This document shows positions 1 through 9,933 of a DNA stretch of 64,000 nucleotides, piece by piece; the stretch's first letter is position 1; each line of letters begins with the position of its first letter. The stretch lies in contig JBFXJP010000008.1 in assembly GCA_050174775.1 (NCBI GenBank), forward strand, positions 1 through 64,000. The letters are read 5' to 3'. The notes below the pieces were generated by a model. That model was not told the DNA's origin and searched no databases. It saw nothing but the letters and a program-made list of their open reading frames with translations. The stretch comes from CAYPGJ01 sp050174775. Its GTDB lineage: Bacteria > Planctomycetota > Phycisphaerae > Phycisphaerales > UBA1924. The position numbers and the translations under genes were made by a program.

Positions 1-180
1 GGCGCGGCGGCAGAAGGCGTAGACGGCGGCGAAGTCGGTGCGGAGTCGCTTGGGGACGAGCCGGGAGAGGACGGAGAAGTTTTCGTAGTGGGTGGAGGCG
101 AGGGTGTGGATGTCGTGTGTGGGGGGAGCGGGCGCCGGGGTGGGGGGTTGGGGGTCGTGGTGGAGGGCTTGGGCGGTCAT
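1..180 (-). CDS. Squalene/phytoene synthase family protein, 5' end only (HpnC-like)
   Basis: The gene runs off the left edge; 60 codons are visible from an ATG whose complement is at 178-180. After a Pro/Ala-rich leader of about 20 residues, the read-out contains HYENFSVLSRLVPKRL followed by AAVYAFCRRA. This is the N-terminal signature of trans-isoprenyl diphosphate synthases of the HpnC/CrtB type, where helix B lies just before the first Asp-rich motif. The first DxxxD itself is outside the window. The family condenses prenyl diphosphates head to head for hopanoid or carotenoid synthesis. It is divergent from ispH, which supplies the C5 precursors. Assignment to HpnC rather than CrtB is tentative. 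Confidence 0.75.
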   Translation of the reverse strand, partial: MTAQALHHDPQPPTPAPAPPTHDIHTLASTHYENFSVLSRLVPKRLRTDFAAVYAFCRRA

Positions 181-274
181 GGGGGGTGGGGATTGGTCAG
201 GGCGTATGATGCGTGTTGGGGGAGCGCGCGTCGAGTGGCGCGGGTGATGGAAGGGCTTTGGGAGCGAGGCGCTG

Positions 275-1315
275 ATGCGGATTCTGCTGGCCAATCCGAG
301 GGGTTTCTGTGCCGGGGTGCACATGGCGATCGACGTGGTCAGCCAGCTGCTGGAGCTGTGCCCCGGGGAGCCGATCTACGTGTACCACGAGATCGTGCAC
401 AACAAGCACGTGGTGCATCGGTTCGTGGATCGTGGGGTGAGGTTCGTGGAGGACATCGAGGAGGCGCCGGAGGGGGCGATCCTGGTGTTTTCGGCGCACG
501 GGGTGTCGCCTGCGTTGCGTGAGGCGGCGCAGCGGAAGCGTTTGACGACGGTGGATGCGACGTGCCCGTTGGTGACGAAGGTTCACATGGAGGCGATCCG
601 GTACGCCAAGCAGGGGTATCAGATTCTGCTGGTGGGGCACGCGAGCCATCAGGAGGTGGTGGGGACGCGGGGCGAGGCGCCGCAGGCGATCCAGGTGGTG
701 GAGAGCCCCGAGGACATTCCGCACCTGACGGTGCGTGACCCGAACAAGCTGGCGTATCTGACGCAGACGACGCTGAGCACGGATGACGCCGGGGTGATCA
801 TCCGGGCGTTGAAGGAGGCGTTTCCGAACATCAAGGAGCCGCCGACGAGCGACATTTGCTACGCGACGACGAATCGGCAGGCCGCGGTTCGGGAGATCGC
901 GCCGGAGTGCGACGTGGTGCTGGTGGTGGGGTCGAAGAACTCGTCGAACTCGGTGCGTCTGACGGAGATCTCGGAGAACGTGGGGGTGAAGGCGTATCTG
1001 ATCGACGACGTGTCGGAGATCCGGGAGGAGTGGTTTGAGGGGGATGAGACGGTGCTGGTGACGGCGGGGGCGAGCGCGCCGGAGGACCTGGTGGCGGGGC
1101 TGTGCCGGGCGCTGCTCGAGAAGCACGGGGGCGAGATCGAGGTTCGAGACGTGTTCGAGGAGGATCAGGAGTTCGCGTTGCCCGCGTCGCTGAAGCGTTT
1201 GATGCGGGAGCGGGGCGTTGATCCGGAGTCGCGTCGGATCCGGGTGAGCAAGCCGGAGGTGACGCGGGAGTTGTACGGAGCGGTTCCGCTGACGATCGGC
1301 GCGAGCGGGGTTTGA
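275..1315 (+). CDS. ispH: 4-hydroxy-3-methylbut-2-enyl diphosphate reductase IspH
   Basis: A 346-residue IspH (LytB), last enzyme of the MEP pathway, which reduces HMBPP to IPP and DMAPP with a [4Fe-4S] cluster. The three cluster cysteines are visible: C12 in PRGFCAGV, C97 in DATCPLV and C195 in DICYATTNRQ. Conserved HEIVHN and GHASHQEV motifs are also present. The start at 275 puts PRGFCAGV where the family has it. The protein has a C-terminal extension of about 50 residues rich in charged residues. The stop is followed within 14 bases by the next gene, so it probably heads a run of co-directional genes to 4084. ispD lies at the other end of the window. Confidence 0.96.
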   Translation: MRILLANPRGFCAGVHMAIDVVSQLLELCPGEPIYVYHEIVHNKHVVHRFVDRGVRFVEDIEEAPEGAILVFSAHGVSPALREAAQRKRLTTVDATCPLVTKVHMEAIRYAKQGYQILLVGHASHQEVVGTRGEAPQAIQVVESPEDIPHLTVRDPNKLAYLTQTTLSTDDAGVIIRALKEAFPNIKEPPTSDICYATTNRQAAVREIAPECDVVLVVGSKNSSNSVRLTEISENVGVKAYLIDDVSEIREEWFEGDETVLVTAGASAPEDLVAGLCRALLEKHGGEIEVRDVFEEDQEFALPASLKRLMRERGVDPESRRIRVSKPEVTRELYGAVPLTIGASGV

Positions 1316-1328
1316 AGGGGAGTTGTTG

Positions 1329-2243
1329 ATGTCGCACGGCGGGAACGTGTTGGTGGGGATGGACTTTTCGGCGAGCGCGCGGAGCGCGCTGCGCGAGGGT
1401 GTGCGGATCGCGTCGCGGCGCGGGGTCGAGCTGCACGTGGTTCACGTGATCGACGGGGCCGTGTTGGAGGAGCTGGCTGAGGCCACGGGGTTGTCGCGCG
1501 AGGAGATCGAGAAGGACGCGATTCTCGCGGGGGAGGAGAAGATTCGGGATGAGGTGTCGCAGGCCGGCCCTGGGGGGAAGGGCGCGAAGGCCGTGGCGAT
1601 CGTGGGCGAGCCGCTGAAGGAGCTGCTGCGACACGGGAAGAAGGTGGGCGCGGGGCTGTACATCGCTGGTGAGCGCGGTTCGGGGACGATGGGGAGCGGG
1701 GTTGGCGGGGTGGCGTTGGGGCTGGCGCGGAAGGCCGAGGGGTGCGTGCTGGTGGTGGAGGAGGGGCACTTCGGGCCGTTTGCGCGTGTGGCGGCGTTGG
1801 TGGATTTTTCGGAGACGTCGCGCGAGGCGCTGCGTGAGGCGGCGCGGATCGCGAAGGGGGACGGTGCGGAGTTGTGGGTGGTGCACGCGTTCGCGCCGCC
1901 TTGGGAGGTGGTGCACTATCGCGCGCCGACGCCCGAGGCGAAGCCGGACTATCAGGCCGAGTATCGGAGGACGCTGAAGTCTCGGCTGGAGGCATTGGCG
2001 AAGGAGGCGTGCGGGGAGTATGGGGGTGAGGCGCGCGTGCACCTGGTGGAGAGCGGGAGCATTGCGGGGGGGATCGTGAAGGATCTGCGGGAGCACGAGG
2101 TGGGGCTTGCCGTGGTGGGGACTCGGGGACGGTCGACGTTGCGTGCGTTGTTGCTGGGGTCGGTGGCGGAGCGGATTTTGCGGGAGGCGCACTGCGCGGT
2201 GATGGCGGTGAAGCCGAGCGGGTTCCGGTTTGACGTGGATTGA
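1329..2243 (+). CDS. Tandem universal stress protein (two UspA domains)
   Basis: Two UspA-fold domains in tandem, 304 residues from ATG 1329. The first begins NVLVGMDFSASA. The second begins near residue 155 (VAALVDFSETS) and ends with the nucleotide-binding loop GTRGRSTLRALLLGS, which fits G-2x-G-9x-G(S/T), so domain 2 probably binds ATP. Domain 1 has a degenerate version of the loop (GERGSGTMGSG). In-frame TTG codons at 1323 and 1326 are possible starts. I chose 1329 because AAGGGGAG sits at the right distance. The stop overlaps the longest possible rlmN frame. The family has a cytoplasmic stress-response role with no specific substrate known. Confidence 0.9.
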   Translation: MSHGGNVLVGMDFSASARSALREGVRIASRRGVELHVVHVIDGAVLEELAEATGLSREEIEKDAILAGEEKIRDEVSQAGPGGKGAKAVAIVGEPLKELLRHGKKVGAGLYIAGERGSGTMGSGVGGVALGLARKAEGCVLVVEEGHFGPFARVAALVDFSETSREALREAARIAKGDGAELWVVHAFAPPWEVVHYRAPTPEAKPDYQAEYRRTLKSRLEALAKEACGEYGGEARVHLVESGSIAGGIVKDLREHEVGLAVVGTRGRSTLRALLLGSVAERILREAHCAVMAVKPSGFRFDVD

Positions 2244-2269
2244 GCGGGCGGGCGCAGGGTTGGAGCGAT

Positions 2270-3472
2270 ATGGGTGAGGGACGCGGATTGCGGCATCCGG
2301 CGGCGCACGTGTTTGATTTCACGCCGCAGACGCTGCGCGCGTGGTGGAGGGAGAAGGGGCTGAGCGGGGGCGGGTATCGGGCGGATCAGGTTCTGGAGTG
2401 GGTGTACCGGAAGGGCGTGATTGATCCGGGGTTGATGTCGAATTTGGGCGCGCGGGACCGGGAGGCGCTGCAGAGGGAGATGACGTTCTTGTCGGGGGAG
2501 ACGCTGGCGCATCAGCGGGCGAGCGATGGGACGCAGAAGTTGCTCATCGAGTGGAGCGCTCCGCGCGCGGCGGACAGCGCTGCTGCGGCCGGCGATGACG
2601 CTTTGCCGGCGCGCGCTGGGTTGACGGTGCTGGGGAATGGGACGGGGGCGAGCAAGGGGTATCAGACGGAGACGGTGATGATCCCCACGGATGATCGGCG
2701 CACGGCGTGCGTGTCGAGCCAGGTGGGGTGTCCGGTGGGGTGCCGGTTCTGCGCGTCGGGGGTCGGGGGGTTGGATGGGAGCTTGAGCGCGGGGCGGATC
2801 GTCGAGCAGGTATGGAGGCTGGGGAGGCTGGAGGGTGTCGGGCGGATCTCGAACGTGGTGTTCATGGGGATGGGGGAGCCGCTGTCGAACTTCGCGAACG
2901 TGATGCGCGCGGTGCGGACGATGAGCGCGGAGTGGGGGCTGGGGATCTCGGCGCGGAAGATCACGATCTCGACGGTGGGGTTGCCGAAGGCGATCGAGCG
3001 ACTCGCTGAGGAGATGGAGCTGCCGATCACGCTGGCGTTGAGTCTGCATGCGCCGAACGATGAGATCCGGAGGAAGTTGATTCCGTGGGCGGAGTTCACG
3101 ACGGTGGAGGAGCTTTTGGGGGCGTGTGCCGCGTGGTTCCGGAAGACGGGGCGGGAGATCACGCTGGAGTACACGTTGCTGCGCGGCGTGAATGACCGGG
3201 AGGAGCACGCTCGGGAGTTGGCAGAGGTGGTGTGGAGGATGCACAAGGAGGCTGGGGGCAGAGCGAATGTGAATCTGATTCGGTACAACGAGGTGGGCGG
3301 GATGCCGTATGAGCGTCCGGCCACGGAGGATGTGCGGAGGTTTCAGGAGGTTTTGCGGGGGAAGGGGATCAATGCGCACATTCGGGCGAGCCGCGGGAGG
3401 GATATCGCGGCGGCGTGCGGGCAGCTGCGGCATGAGACGGTGAAGGCGCCGCCGGAAGGGTCACGGGCGTAA
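2270..3472 (+). CDS. rlmN: 23S rRNA (adenine-C2)-methyltransferase RlmN, radical SAM
   Basis: Radical SAM methyltransferase that makes m2A2503 in 23S rRNA and m2A37 in some tRNAs. The CxxxCxxC cluster motif GCPVGCRFC lies at about residues 153-161 counted from ATG 2270. GMGEPL, TISTVGLP and ALSLHAP motifs of the family follow. The frame is open back to a TTG at 2240 overlapping the usp stop, but GGAG at 2262-2265 is correctly spaced for the ATG at 2270. An Ala-rich insert around residues 98-130 interrupts the N-terminal part and is absent from typical RlmN. It is the third gene of the ispH-led run. Confidence 0.95.
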   Translation: MGEGRGLRHPAAHVFDFTPQTLRAWWREKGLSGGGYRADQVLEWVYRKGVIDPGLMSNLGARDREALQREMTFLSGETLAHQRASDGTQKLLIEWSAPRAADSAAAAGDDALPARAGLTVLGNGTGASKGYQTETVMIPTDDRRTACVSSQVGCPVGCRFCASGVGGLDGSLSAGRIVEQVWRLGRLEGVGRISNVVFMGMGEPLSNFANVMRAVRTMSAEWGLGISARKITISTVGLPKAIERLAEEMELPITLALSLHAPNDEIRRKLIPWAEFTTVEELLGACAAWFRKTGREITLEYTLLRGVNDREEHARELAEVVWRMHKEAGGRANVNLIRYNEVGGMPYERPATEDVRRFQEVLRGKGINAHIRASRGRDIAAACGQLRHETVKAPPEGSRA

Positions 3473-3490
3473 CGCGGAGAGGGAGTGACG

Positions 3491-4084
3491 ATGCTGGATC
3501 GGGAGTTTCTGGAGAGCGAGTTTTCGAAGGGGATGGCGTACTCGCATTACGTGGGGTTGGGAACGGAGCGGCAGCGGGAGGCGTGGGGGCGGGCGCACGA
3601 GCGTGTGAAGCTGACGAGCCGACAGGAGGATTTGCTCTCGTCGTTCACGCGTGAGATGAAGGTGTTGGTGACGTCGGGGCTTTGGTGTGGGGATTGTTCG
3701 GCGCAGTGTCCGATGCTGGCGAAGATCGGGGAGGCGTCGGGGCCGAGCCATTCGGGGAAGGGGCGGATGGTGGAGGTTCGGTTTGTGGATCGTGACGCGC
3801 ACCGGGAGTTGGCGGATCTTGTGAAGATCAATGATGGTCACCGGGTGCCGACGGCGATTTTCATGGCCGAGGATTTTCACTTTGTGTCGCTGGTGGGAGA
3901 TCGGGTGCTCGCACGGTATCGGGCGGTGGCGGCGAAGCAGCTTGGGAGCGCGTGCCCGCTGCCGGGCGCCGAGGAGCCGGAGGAGGAGGTTGCGGCGACG
4001 GTGGCGGGATGGGTGGAGGAGTTTGAGCGGGTGCATTTGTTGTTGCGGTTGTCGGCGCGGCTCAGGGAGAGGCATGGGGATTGA
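3491..4084 (+). CDS. Thioredoxin-fold protein with WCGDC motif
   Basis: About 197 residues. A WCGDCSAQCP segment near residue 62 carries a CxxC redox centre of the thioredoxin family, and VPTAIF further on matches the cis-Pro region of the fold. No signal peptide is seen, so it is likely cytoplasmic. Sequences of this kind are annotated as thioredoxin family proteins (BH3703/YyaL-like). The specific substrate is unknown. ATG 3491 is preceded by GGGAG; GTG 3485 is a weaker alternative. The gene closes the + strand run starting at ispH and is convergent with the DUF305 gene. Confidence 0.75.
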   Translation: MLDREFLESEFSKGMAYSHYVGLGTERQREAWGRAHERVKLTSRQEDLLSSFTREMKVLVTSGLWCGDCSAQCPMLAKIGEASGPSHSGKGRMVEVRFVDRDAHRELADLVKINDGHRVPTAIFMAEDFHFVSLVGDRVLARYRAVAAKQLGSACPLPGAEEPEEEVAATVAGWVEEFERVHLLLRLSARLRERHGD

Positions 4085-4114
4085 GGGTGCGCCCGGCGCG
4101 CCAGGGCGCGGGGG

Positions 4115-4591
4115 TCAGCGCGTGAGGTCGCGGATCAGGGCGTTCATTTCGTCGATCTCGCGGAGCTGGGTCTCGATGATGCCGTCGGCGAGTTTGCGCA
4201 CGCGGGGGTCGGTGATCCGCGCGCGTTCGCTGGTGAGGATGGCGATGGAGTGATGGGGGATCATGGCGCGCATGTAGGAGACGTCGTCGACAGTGCGCTG
4301 GCTGCGGACGAGCCAGAGGGAGAGGATGAAGAGGAGGGCGCTGCCGGCGATGATGGCCGCGTTGATCTTCCAGGACCTGTACATGTTGAGCATGAAGAGG
4401 AGCATGACGACGGCCATGCTGGAGCCCATGATGAGGGCCATGTAGGCGCGGGTCTCGCTGAAGCGGACGTGGTCGGCGGACGAGGAGTTGAGGTAGGTGA
4501 GGGCGTACATGATGAGGGTTGCGGTGGCGAGCATGGCCGCGAACCGGAGATAGTGGGCGTGAGGATGTCCGCCGGATCGTTCGTGCGTCAT
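4115..4591 (-). CDS. DUF305 membrane protein
   Basis: A 158-residue protein with three or four predicted membrane segments in the first 105 residues, then a C-terminal DUF305 portion (MRAMIPHHSIAILTSERA..., with the HH pair and downstream EI/EM positions of the family). DUF305 proteins are ferritin-like four-helix proteins, often found with copper or heavy-metal genes, but nothing of that kind lies nearby here. Only half of a usual DUF305 domain is present, so it may act as a short form. Function unknown. Confidence 0.75.
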   Translation of the reverse strand: MTHERSGGHPHAHYLRFAAMLATATLIMYALTYLNSSSADHVRFSETRAYMALIMGSSMAVVMLLFMLNMYRSWKINAAIIAGSALLFILSLWLVRSQRTVDDVSYMRAMIPHHSIAILTSERARITDPRVRKLADGIIETQLREIDEMNALIRDLTR

Positions 4592-4765
4592 GGCGTGGGC
4601 TCCGAGCGCGAGGTGATGTGATTGTGGGAGCGTAGCGCGCGGGAGGAGGCCCCGGCGAGGTGGTCGGCGGTGAATGTGCTCTGGGGGAAGCAGAGGGAGT
4701 AGCGTCCGCTCAGATCCGCGAAGAGCCGGAATGCAAAGACAGAGTCAAAGAGAAGAACGTAGGCA

Positions 4766-4817
4766 TGGAGCCCTCACCCTGCCCTCTCCCATTCGCTGTG
4801 CGAATGGGAGAGGTGGC
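4766..4817. repeat. Palindromic repeat-like element with 14-bp perfect stem
   Basis: Positions 4783-4796 and 4800-4813 form a perfect 14-bp inverted repeat (CCTCTCCCATTCGC / GCGAATGGGAGAGG) around the loop TGT, preceded by GAGCCCTCACCCTG. This resembles the dispersed CCCTCACCC...CTCTCCC palindromes found in many copies in other bacterial genomes. Only one copy is in this window. It sits just downstream of the glycosyltransferase-like gene (minus strand), where it could also end transcription, although there is no clear T-run. Confidence 0.6.
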
Positions 4818-4834
4818 AACGCGGCGGCGCGCGG

Positions 4835-6007
4835 TCAGGCGATGGCGTCGCGGATGGCGGCGTGGAAGATGGGGATGCGGTGCGACCAGAGGTGGGCGCG
4901 TTCGACTTCGTCGCGGGCGGCGCGGGCCATGGATGCGCGGCGGTCTGGGTCTTTGAGGATCGCTTCGACGGCGTAGCGCGCGTGTTGGGGGTCCGCGGCG
5001 TCGACGAGGGTGAGGAGTTCGGGCTGGTCTTCACGCGCGAAATGGGCGCGCGCGAGGATGCGGTCGTCGGCGACGGTGGCGCAGCCGCCTGCGAGGGAGA
5101 GGAGGAGACGTTCGGAGAAGGAGTGGGTGAACTGGGTTGGGCCGTAGGCGAGGCAGACGCGGGAGCGGGCGAGGGCGCCTGGGATTTCGGCGTAGGGGAG
5201 GTTGCCGCGGTATTCGAGGGATTTGGAGGAGGAGCAGATGTCGGTCCAGGCTTCTGAGCCGTGAATGACGACGGGGAGGCCGTCGAGGGCGAGTGCGAGT
5301 TTGACGCGGCGTTGACGGTTGACTGCCGCGGTGGCGTATTTCCAGAGTGAGGAGAGGATGTTCCATTCGCCGGTGAGGACGCCTTGGGTGGAGAGGGTGA
5401 GGTCGGCGGCCTGCTCGAAGGTCATGTGGGGGTGTTGGAGGAGGAGTCGGACGGCGTCGTCGGCGCCCTTCTGGAGTTTGAAGGGGATGCGTGCGCGCAT
5501 GTCGTCGAGTTCGGATTGGGGGTGGATGGAGGCGAGGATGATGACGTCGTCGATGGGATGATCGGCGCGCGGGGGGCGTGCGGCGTGGCGGGCGGAGATG
5601 GAATCGGGGGAGCAGAGCGCACGCGGGGGTATGGCGTGGAGGCAGTGGATGTGTCGGAGGGTGGGCCAGCGGAGTCGGAGGAGGTGTGCGGAATCGGCGC
5701 AGGGGAGGAGGAGTCGGAAGGTGGGGAAGCGCGCGAGGCTGTCGAGCTGCTGTGTCCAGAGGGCGAGTGGGTGATCGACGAAGAACTGGATGAGGGCGAT
5801 GCGGGCGTCGGGCGAGGCGGCTTCGGGGGGGATGTCGTTGACATCGGTGAGGAAGTTGAGCCAGAGCGCGGTGTATGGGGGCTCGACGGAGTCGGGGTTG
5901 ACGGGATGGCCTGCGTCTCGCAGGGCGTCGGCGAGCTCGGTGGCCATGGTTGAGAGGAGGTCGTAGCGCGAGATGCACGTCGGGATGAGGAAGGGGAGCT
6001 GCTGCAT
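4835..6007 (-). CDS. Glycosyltransferase-like protein (CgeB/family-1 type C-terminus)
   Basis: 390 residues from ATG 6007 (MQQLPFLIP...). The frame is open much further upstream, but those residues are low-complexity and not protein-like. The C-terminal third has the pattern of GT-B glycosyltransferases of the CgeB/DUF3880 group: SRVCLAYGPTQF, SERLLLSLAGGC, ATVADD, and a final segment YAVEAILKDP...MARAARDEV typical of the last helices of family-1 transferases. The N-terminal half is not recognised. No signal peptide or membrane segment is seen. Acceptor and donor are unknown. Confidence 0.55.
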   Translation of the reverse strand: MQQLPFLIPTCISRYDLLSTMATELADALRDAGHPVNPDSVEPPYTALWLNFLTDVNDIPPEAASPDARIALIQFFVDHPLALWTQQLDSLARFPTFRLLLPCADSAHLLRLRWPTLRHIHCLHAIPPRALCSPDSISARHAARPPRADHPIDDVIILASIHPQSELDDMRARIPFKLQKGADDAVRLLLQHPHMTFEQAADLTLSTQGVLTGEWNILSSLWKYATAAVNRQRRVKLALALDGLPVVIHGSEAWTDICSSSKSLEYRGNLPYAEIPGALARSRVCLAYGPTQFTHSFSERLLLSLAGGCATVADDRILARAHFAREDQPELLTLVDAADPQHARYAVEAILKDPDRRASMARAARDEVERAHLWSHRIPIFHAAIRDAIA

Positions 6008-6359
6008 CTGAAGAGTTATCGGGCAGTGGCGGGAGTGGTGATGATGGGAAGGTCGGGATGCGGGGGCGAGTTTTTTTGGCGTGTTCGAAGTTGTGTGGAG
6101 CGGGAGAGTTGCGACGTTATACGGCGTGCGGGGCGGCATCCACCCCTTGTTTTGACGGGTGGTGAGGGGTAGTCTCGGGGCGGGCCGGTCCGTCGGATCG
6201 GCGCGGGAGCGGCAGGAACACGTCAACCCTGCCAGAAACATGGGTGTATCGCGGCCCGGGGCTCCCGACCAGTGCGATGCGTCGGAGGCGCGTTTGTTGT
6301 GCGTCTTTGCCCTGCACGCGTGCACGATCGACGCGCGTGAGGGCGGAAGGAGTGAAGAC
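6008..6359. other. Intergenic region upstream of first PEP-CTERM-like gene
   Basis: 352 bases without a credible gene. A weak sigma-70-like promoter can be read on the + strand: TTGTTT at 6147-6152, 17-base spacer, TAGTCT at 6170-6175, which would give a leader of about 180 bases. AAGGAG at 6347-6352 is the ribosome site for the gene at 6360. The segment 6129-6170 contains CACCCC and GGGGT arms that could form a small hairpin. Confidence 0.35.
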
Positions 6360-7100
6360 ATGCGTCATGCAGTGTTGATTGGAGGATTGGCCGTTGCGTC
6401 GGGCGTCGCGATGGCGGCGCAGACGACCGTGCCGAACGCGTTTGCGAGCACGGGCGGGGAGACGGGGCTGAACACGTTCATCCGTGACACGGGCGCTCCG
6501 CGGGCCGGGCAGTTGCTGATCGGGGCGTCGCAGCTGGGCGCGATTTCGCCGGGCATGCAGATCACCGGGATGTACTTCCGTCTGTATTCGAACACGGCGT
6601 TCAACCCGGCGGGCACGTGGCCGACGACGCCGATCTCGTGGAACAACTACGAGGTGCGGGTGGGCACGGCCGCGCTGGGCGTGGCGGGCTCGAGCACGGT
6701 GTTCGCGAATAATCTCGGCGGGGACACGGTGCTGGCGCGGAGCGGCGCGTTGACGCTGGGCGCGAACTCGTTCTCGGGCGGGGCGAATTCGCCGACGGCG
6801 AATTCGTGGGGCCCGCTGATCTCGTTCACGACGCCGTTCACGTACAGCGGCGGGGATCTGGTGATCGAGATCCGGCATGACGGCGGGACGTTCACGCCGA
6901 CGCGGTTCCTGGACGCGGTGCTGGCGACGAATCCGGGGTACGGCACGGATTTTCGTTCGATCACGACGACGACGTTCGCGGGGACGACGGGGGTGGACGC
7001 GTCGTTCACGATCACGCAGCTCGAGTATGTGATTCCGGGTCCGGGCGGCGCGGCGCTGTTCGGGATGGCGGGGCTGATCGGCCTGCGTCGTCGTCGGTGA
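6360..7100 (+). CDS. Secreted PEP-CTERM-like protein
   Basis: 246 residues. A signal peptide covers the first 20 or so residues (MRHAVLIGGLAVASGVAMAA). The middle is a Gly/Thr/Asn-rich beta-type sequence without a catalytic motif I recognise. The tail IPGPGGAALFGMAGLIGLRRRR is a PEP-CTERM-like sorting signal: Pro-Gly motif, hydrophobic helix and terminal arginines, as common in Phycisphaerae. Such tails are recognised by exosortase, which is not in this window. AAGGAG seven bases upstream supports the start. It is transcribed alone, with a strong terminator at 7134-7171. Function unknown. Confidence 0.75.
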   Translation: MRHAVLIGGLAVASGVAMAAQTTVPNAFASTGGETGLNTFIRDTGAPRAGQLLIGASQLGAISPGMQITGMYFRLYSNTAFNPAGTWPTTPISWNNYEVRVGTAALGVAGSSTVFANNLGGDTVLARSGALTLGANSFSGGANSPTANSWGPLISFTTPFTYSGGDLVIEIRHDGGTFTPTRFLDAVLATNPGYGTDFRSITTTTFAGTTGVDASFTITQLEYVIPGPGGAALFGMAGLIGLRRRR

Positions 7101-7133
7101 TCGCACGCGTTTGAGAGAGCATCGCATGGACGG

Positions 7134-7171
7134 CGCCCCGTCGGGCATGATCCGGCGGGGCGTCTTTGTTT
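7134..7171 (+). terminator. Rho-independent terminator
   Basis: CGCCCCG-TCGG (7134-7144) pairs with CCGG-CGGGGCG (7152-7162) around GCATGAT, one T-G pair, followed by TCTTTGTTT. It ends the PEP-CTERM-like gene. Confidence 0.85.
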
Positions 7172-7433
7172 GCAGGCTGTTTGCGGCGATTCGTCGGGGA
7201 AAAGCGGGAGAAAAGACTTCTTGATCCTGATAGCTCGTTGTAGAATGTGACGCATCGGGCGTGCGCACGAGGGAATGTCGTGGGCGCAGCGCGCGAGCGG
7301 CCGGGCTTTGCGGGTCCGGCTGGTGAGGGGGGAAGCGGGCACGGAACGGGAAGGGACGCGCCAGTGTTCGTCGCGGCGGGATGTCGCGGCGAGAGTGGCG
7401 GTTTCTGTTTTGTAGCGTCGCAGGAGAATGGAC
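7172..7433. other. Intergenic region with an AT-rich promoter-like patch
   Basis: 262 bases between the terminator and the next gene. The only AT-rich patch is 7214-7246. It contains TTCTTG (7218-7223), a 17-base spacer and TAGAAT (7241-7246), a plausible but imperfect promoter that would give a leader of about 180 bases. AGGAG at 7422-7426 is the ribosome site. Confidence 0.35.
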
Positions 7434-8354
7434 ATGAAGGGTTGCACGAATCGTGCTTGCCGCGTTGCGGCAAGCGGGGCTGTTGTGTCGTTGTTGCTGG
7501 CGGGGAGCGCGTGGGGGTCGCTGCCGGGGACGATCCGGAAGTATGCGCAGCTGCCTCAGCACATGACGGGGGAGAACATCGCGTCGGACGTGGACTGGCG
7601 CCTCGTGATGCAGAGCACGGCGCCGATCCAGCCGAACTGGACGATCGCGGATGATTTCCCGTCGCAGGGTCTGCCGATCCACACGGTTCGTTGGTGGGGG
7701 TCGTATTTCCCGAGCGCGACGGGGGGCCCGGGGAACGAGCCGATCTTCAATCCGTCGACGGGCCGGTGGGAGGCGGTTGTGGAGGAAGGGTTTGCGTTGT
7801 CGTTTTTCCGGGACATTCCGGGCGGGACGCCGGGGGGCGCGCCGTTCAGCAGGCCGGGTGAGTTGTTGGGTTCGTACATCGCGCCGGACATGAACGTGAC
7901 GATCACGCCGACGACGCTGGTGGGGTGGGATGGTCACCGGGTGTGGGAGTATTCGGTGGATCTGAAGAACACGCACCTGGATCACGGGAACGCGGCGTAC
8001 GCGACGGCGGGGTGGTTCCAGCAGATCCCGGGCGAGGTGTATTGGCTGTCGATCGTCGCGGAGAACGGGCATGAGGTTGTGCCCGGGACGTGGCAGTTCG
8101 TGAACAACGGTGATCCGATTCCGACGGAGCACTTCTGGGGGTGGCACACGAGCCCTGATTCGTTCCTCGACGTGGCCACGATGGGGAATCTGATCATGCC
8201 GGGGAGTGCGTGGGAGTACATCAACTGGCAGCCGATCATGCCGCAGCACGGACTGCACGACATGGCGTTTGAGCTGCTGACGATTCCGACGCCTGGCGCG
8301 GGCGCGTTGCTGGCTCTTGCGGGGCTTGCGGCGCTGCGCCGGCGCGGGAGGTGA
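7434..8354 (+). CDS. Secreted PEP-CTERM-like protein, DUF7901-like
   Basis: 306 residues from ATG 7434. The ATG at 7428 is too close to AGGAG. A signal peptide ends near residue 29 (GSAWG). The mature part has the pattern WTIADDFPSQGLPIHTVRWWGSYF, GWFQQIPGEVYWLSIVA and FWGWHTSPDSFLD. This is a beta-sandwich-like layout common in planctomycete surface proteins annotated with DUF7901. The tail TPGAGALLALAGLAALRRRGR is a PEP-CTERM-like anchor. It is transcribed alone, with its own terminator at 8399-8434. Role unknown; probably cell-surface or extracellular. Confidence 0.72.
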   Translation: MKGCTNRACRVAASGAVVSLLLAGSAWGSLPGTIRKYAQLPQHMTGENIASDVDWRLVMQSTAPIQPNWTIADDFPSQGLPIHTVRWWGSYFPSATGGPGNEPIFNPSTGRWEAVVEEGFALSFFRDIPGGTPGGAPFSRPGELLGSYIAPDMNVTITPTTLVGWDGHRVWEYSVDLKNTHLDHGNAAYATAGWFQQIPGEVYWLSIVAENGHEVVPGTWQFVNNGDPIPTEHFWGWHTSPDSFLDVATMGNLIMPGSAWEYINWQPIMPQHGLHDMAFELLTIPTPGAGALLALAGLAALRRRGR

Positions 8355-8398
8355 GTTGCGCGCGGGGGAGGAGAGGGAGACATGGAGCGGGAGATGGT

Positions 8399-8434
8399 CC
8401 GCCCCGTCGGCGCACTCGGCGGGGCGTTTTTTTT
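8399..8434 (+). terminator. Rho-independent terminator
   Basis: CGCCCCG (8400-8406) pairs with CGGGGCG (8420-8426) around TCGGCGCACTCGG, followed by eight T residues (8427-8434). It separates the PEP-CTERM-like gene from icd. Confidence 0.9.
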
Positions 8435-8543
8435 GCGCGTGGGGAGGGGAGCGCGGGGGGTTCGGTATGATGTGCGGCTCGCTGGGGGAGCAGGGTTTTT
8501 CGGGGTGGATCACACGACGCCATCACGCTTGGAGAGCGACGAC

Positions 8544-9788
<1,245 letters not shown>

Positions 9789-9933
9789 GGCCCCTCGTGT
9801 TCTGAAGTTGCGGATGCGTGTGGAATCGTGCGCGAGCGGGTGGGAACCGGCTTGGGCGCGGGGTGTCTATGGGTGGACGCGGTGGTCCGGCGTCCCGGAT
9901 GTGGCCGCGCACGTGCGGCATTGGAGAGATGAC

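Noticed and set aside
831..2192. Long minus-strand open frame (453 codons) opposite ispH and usp
   Set aside because: It is a GC-bias shadow: Arg/Pro/His-rich, no motif, and fully opposite well-supported genes. The same holds for the long frames opposite rlmN, icd, hrpA and acs.
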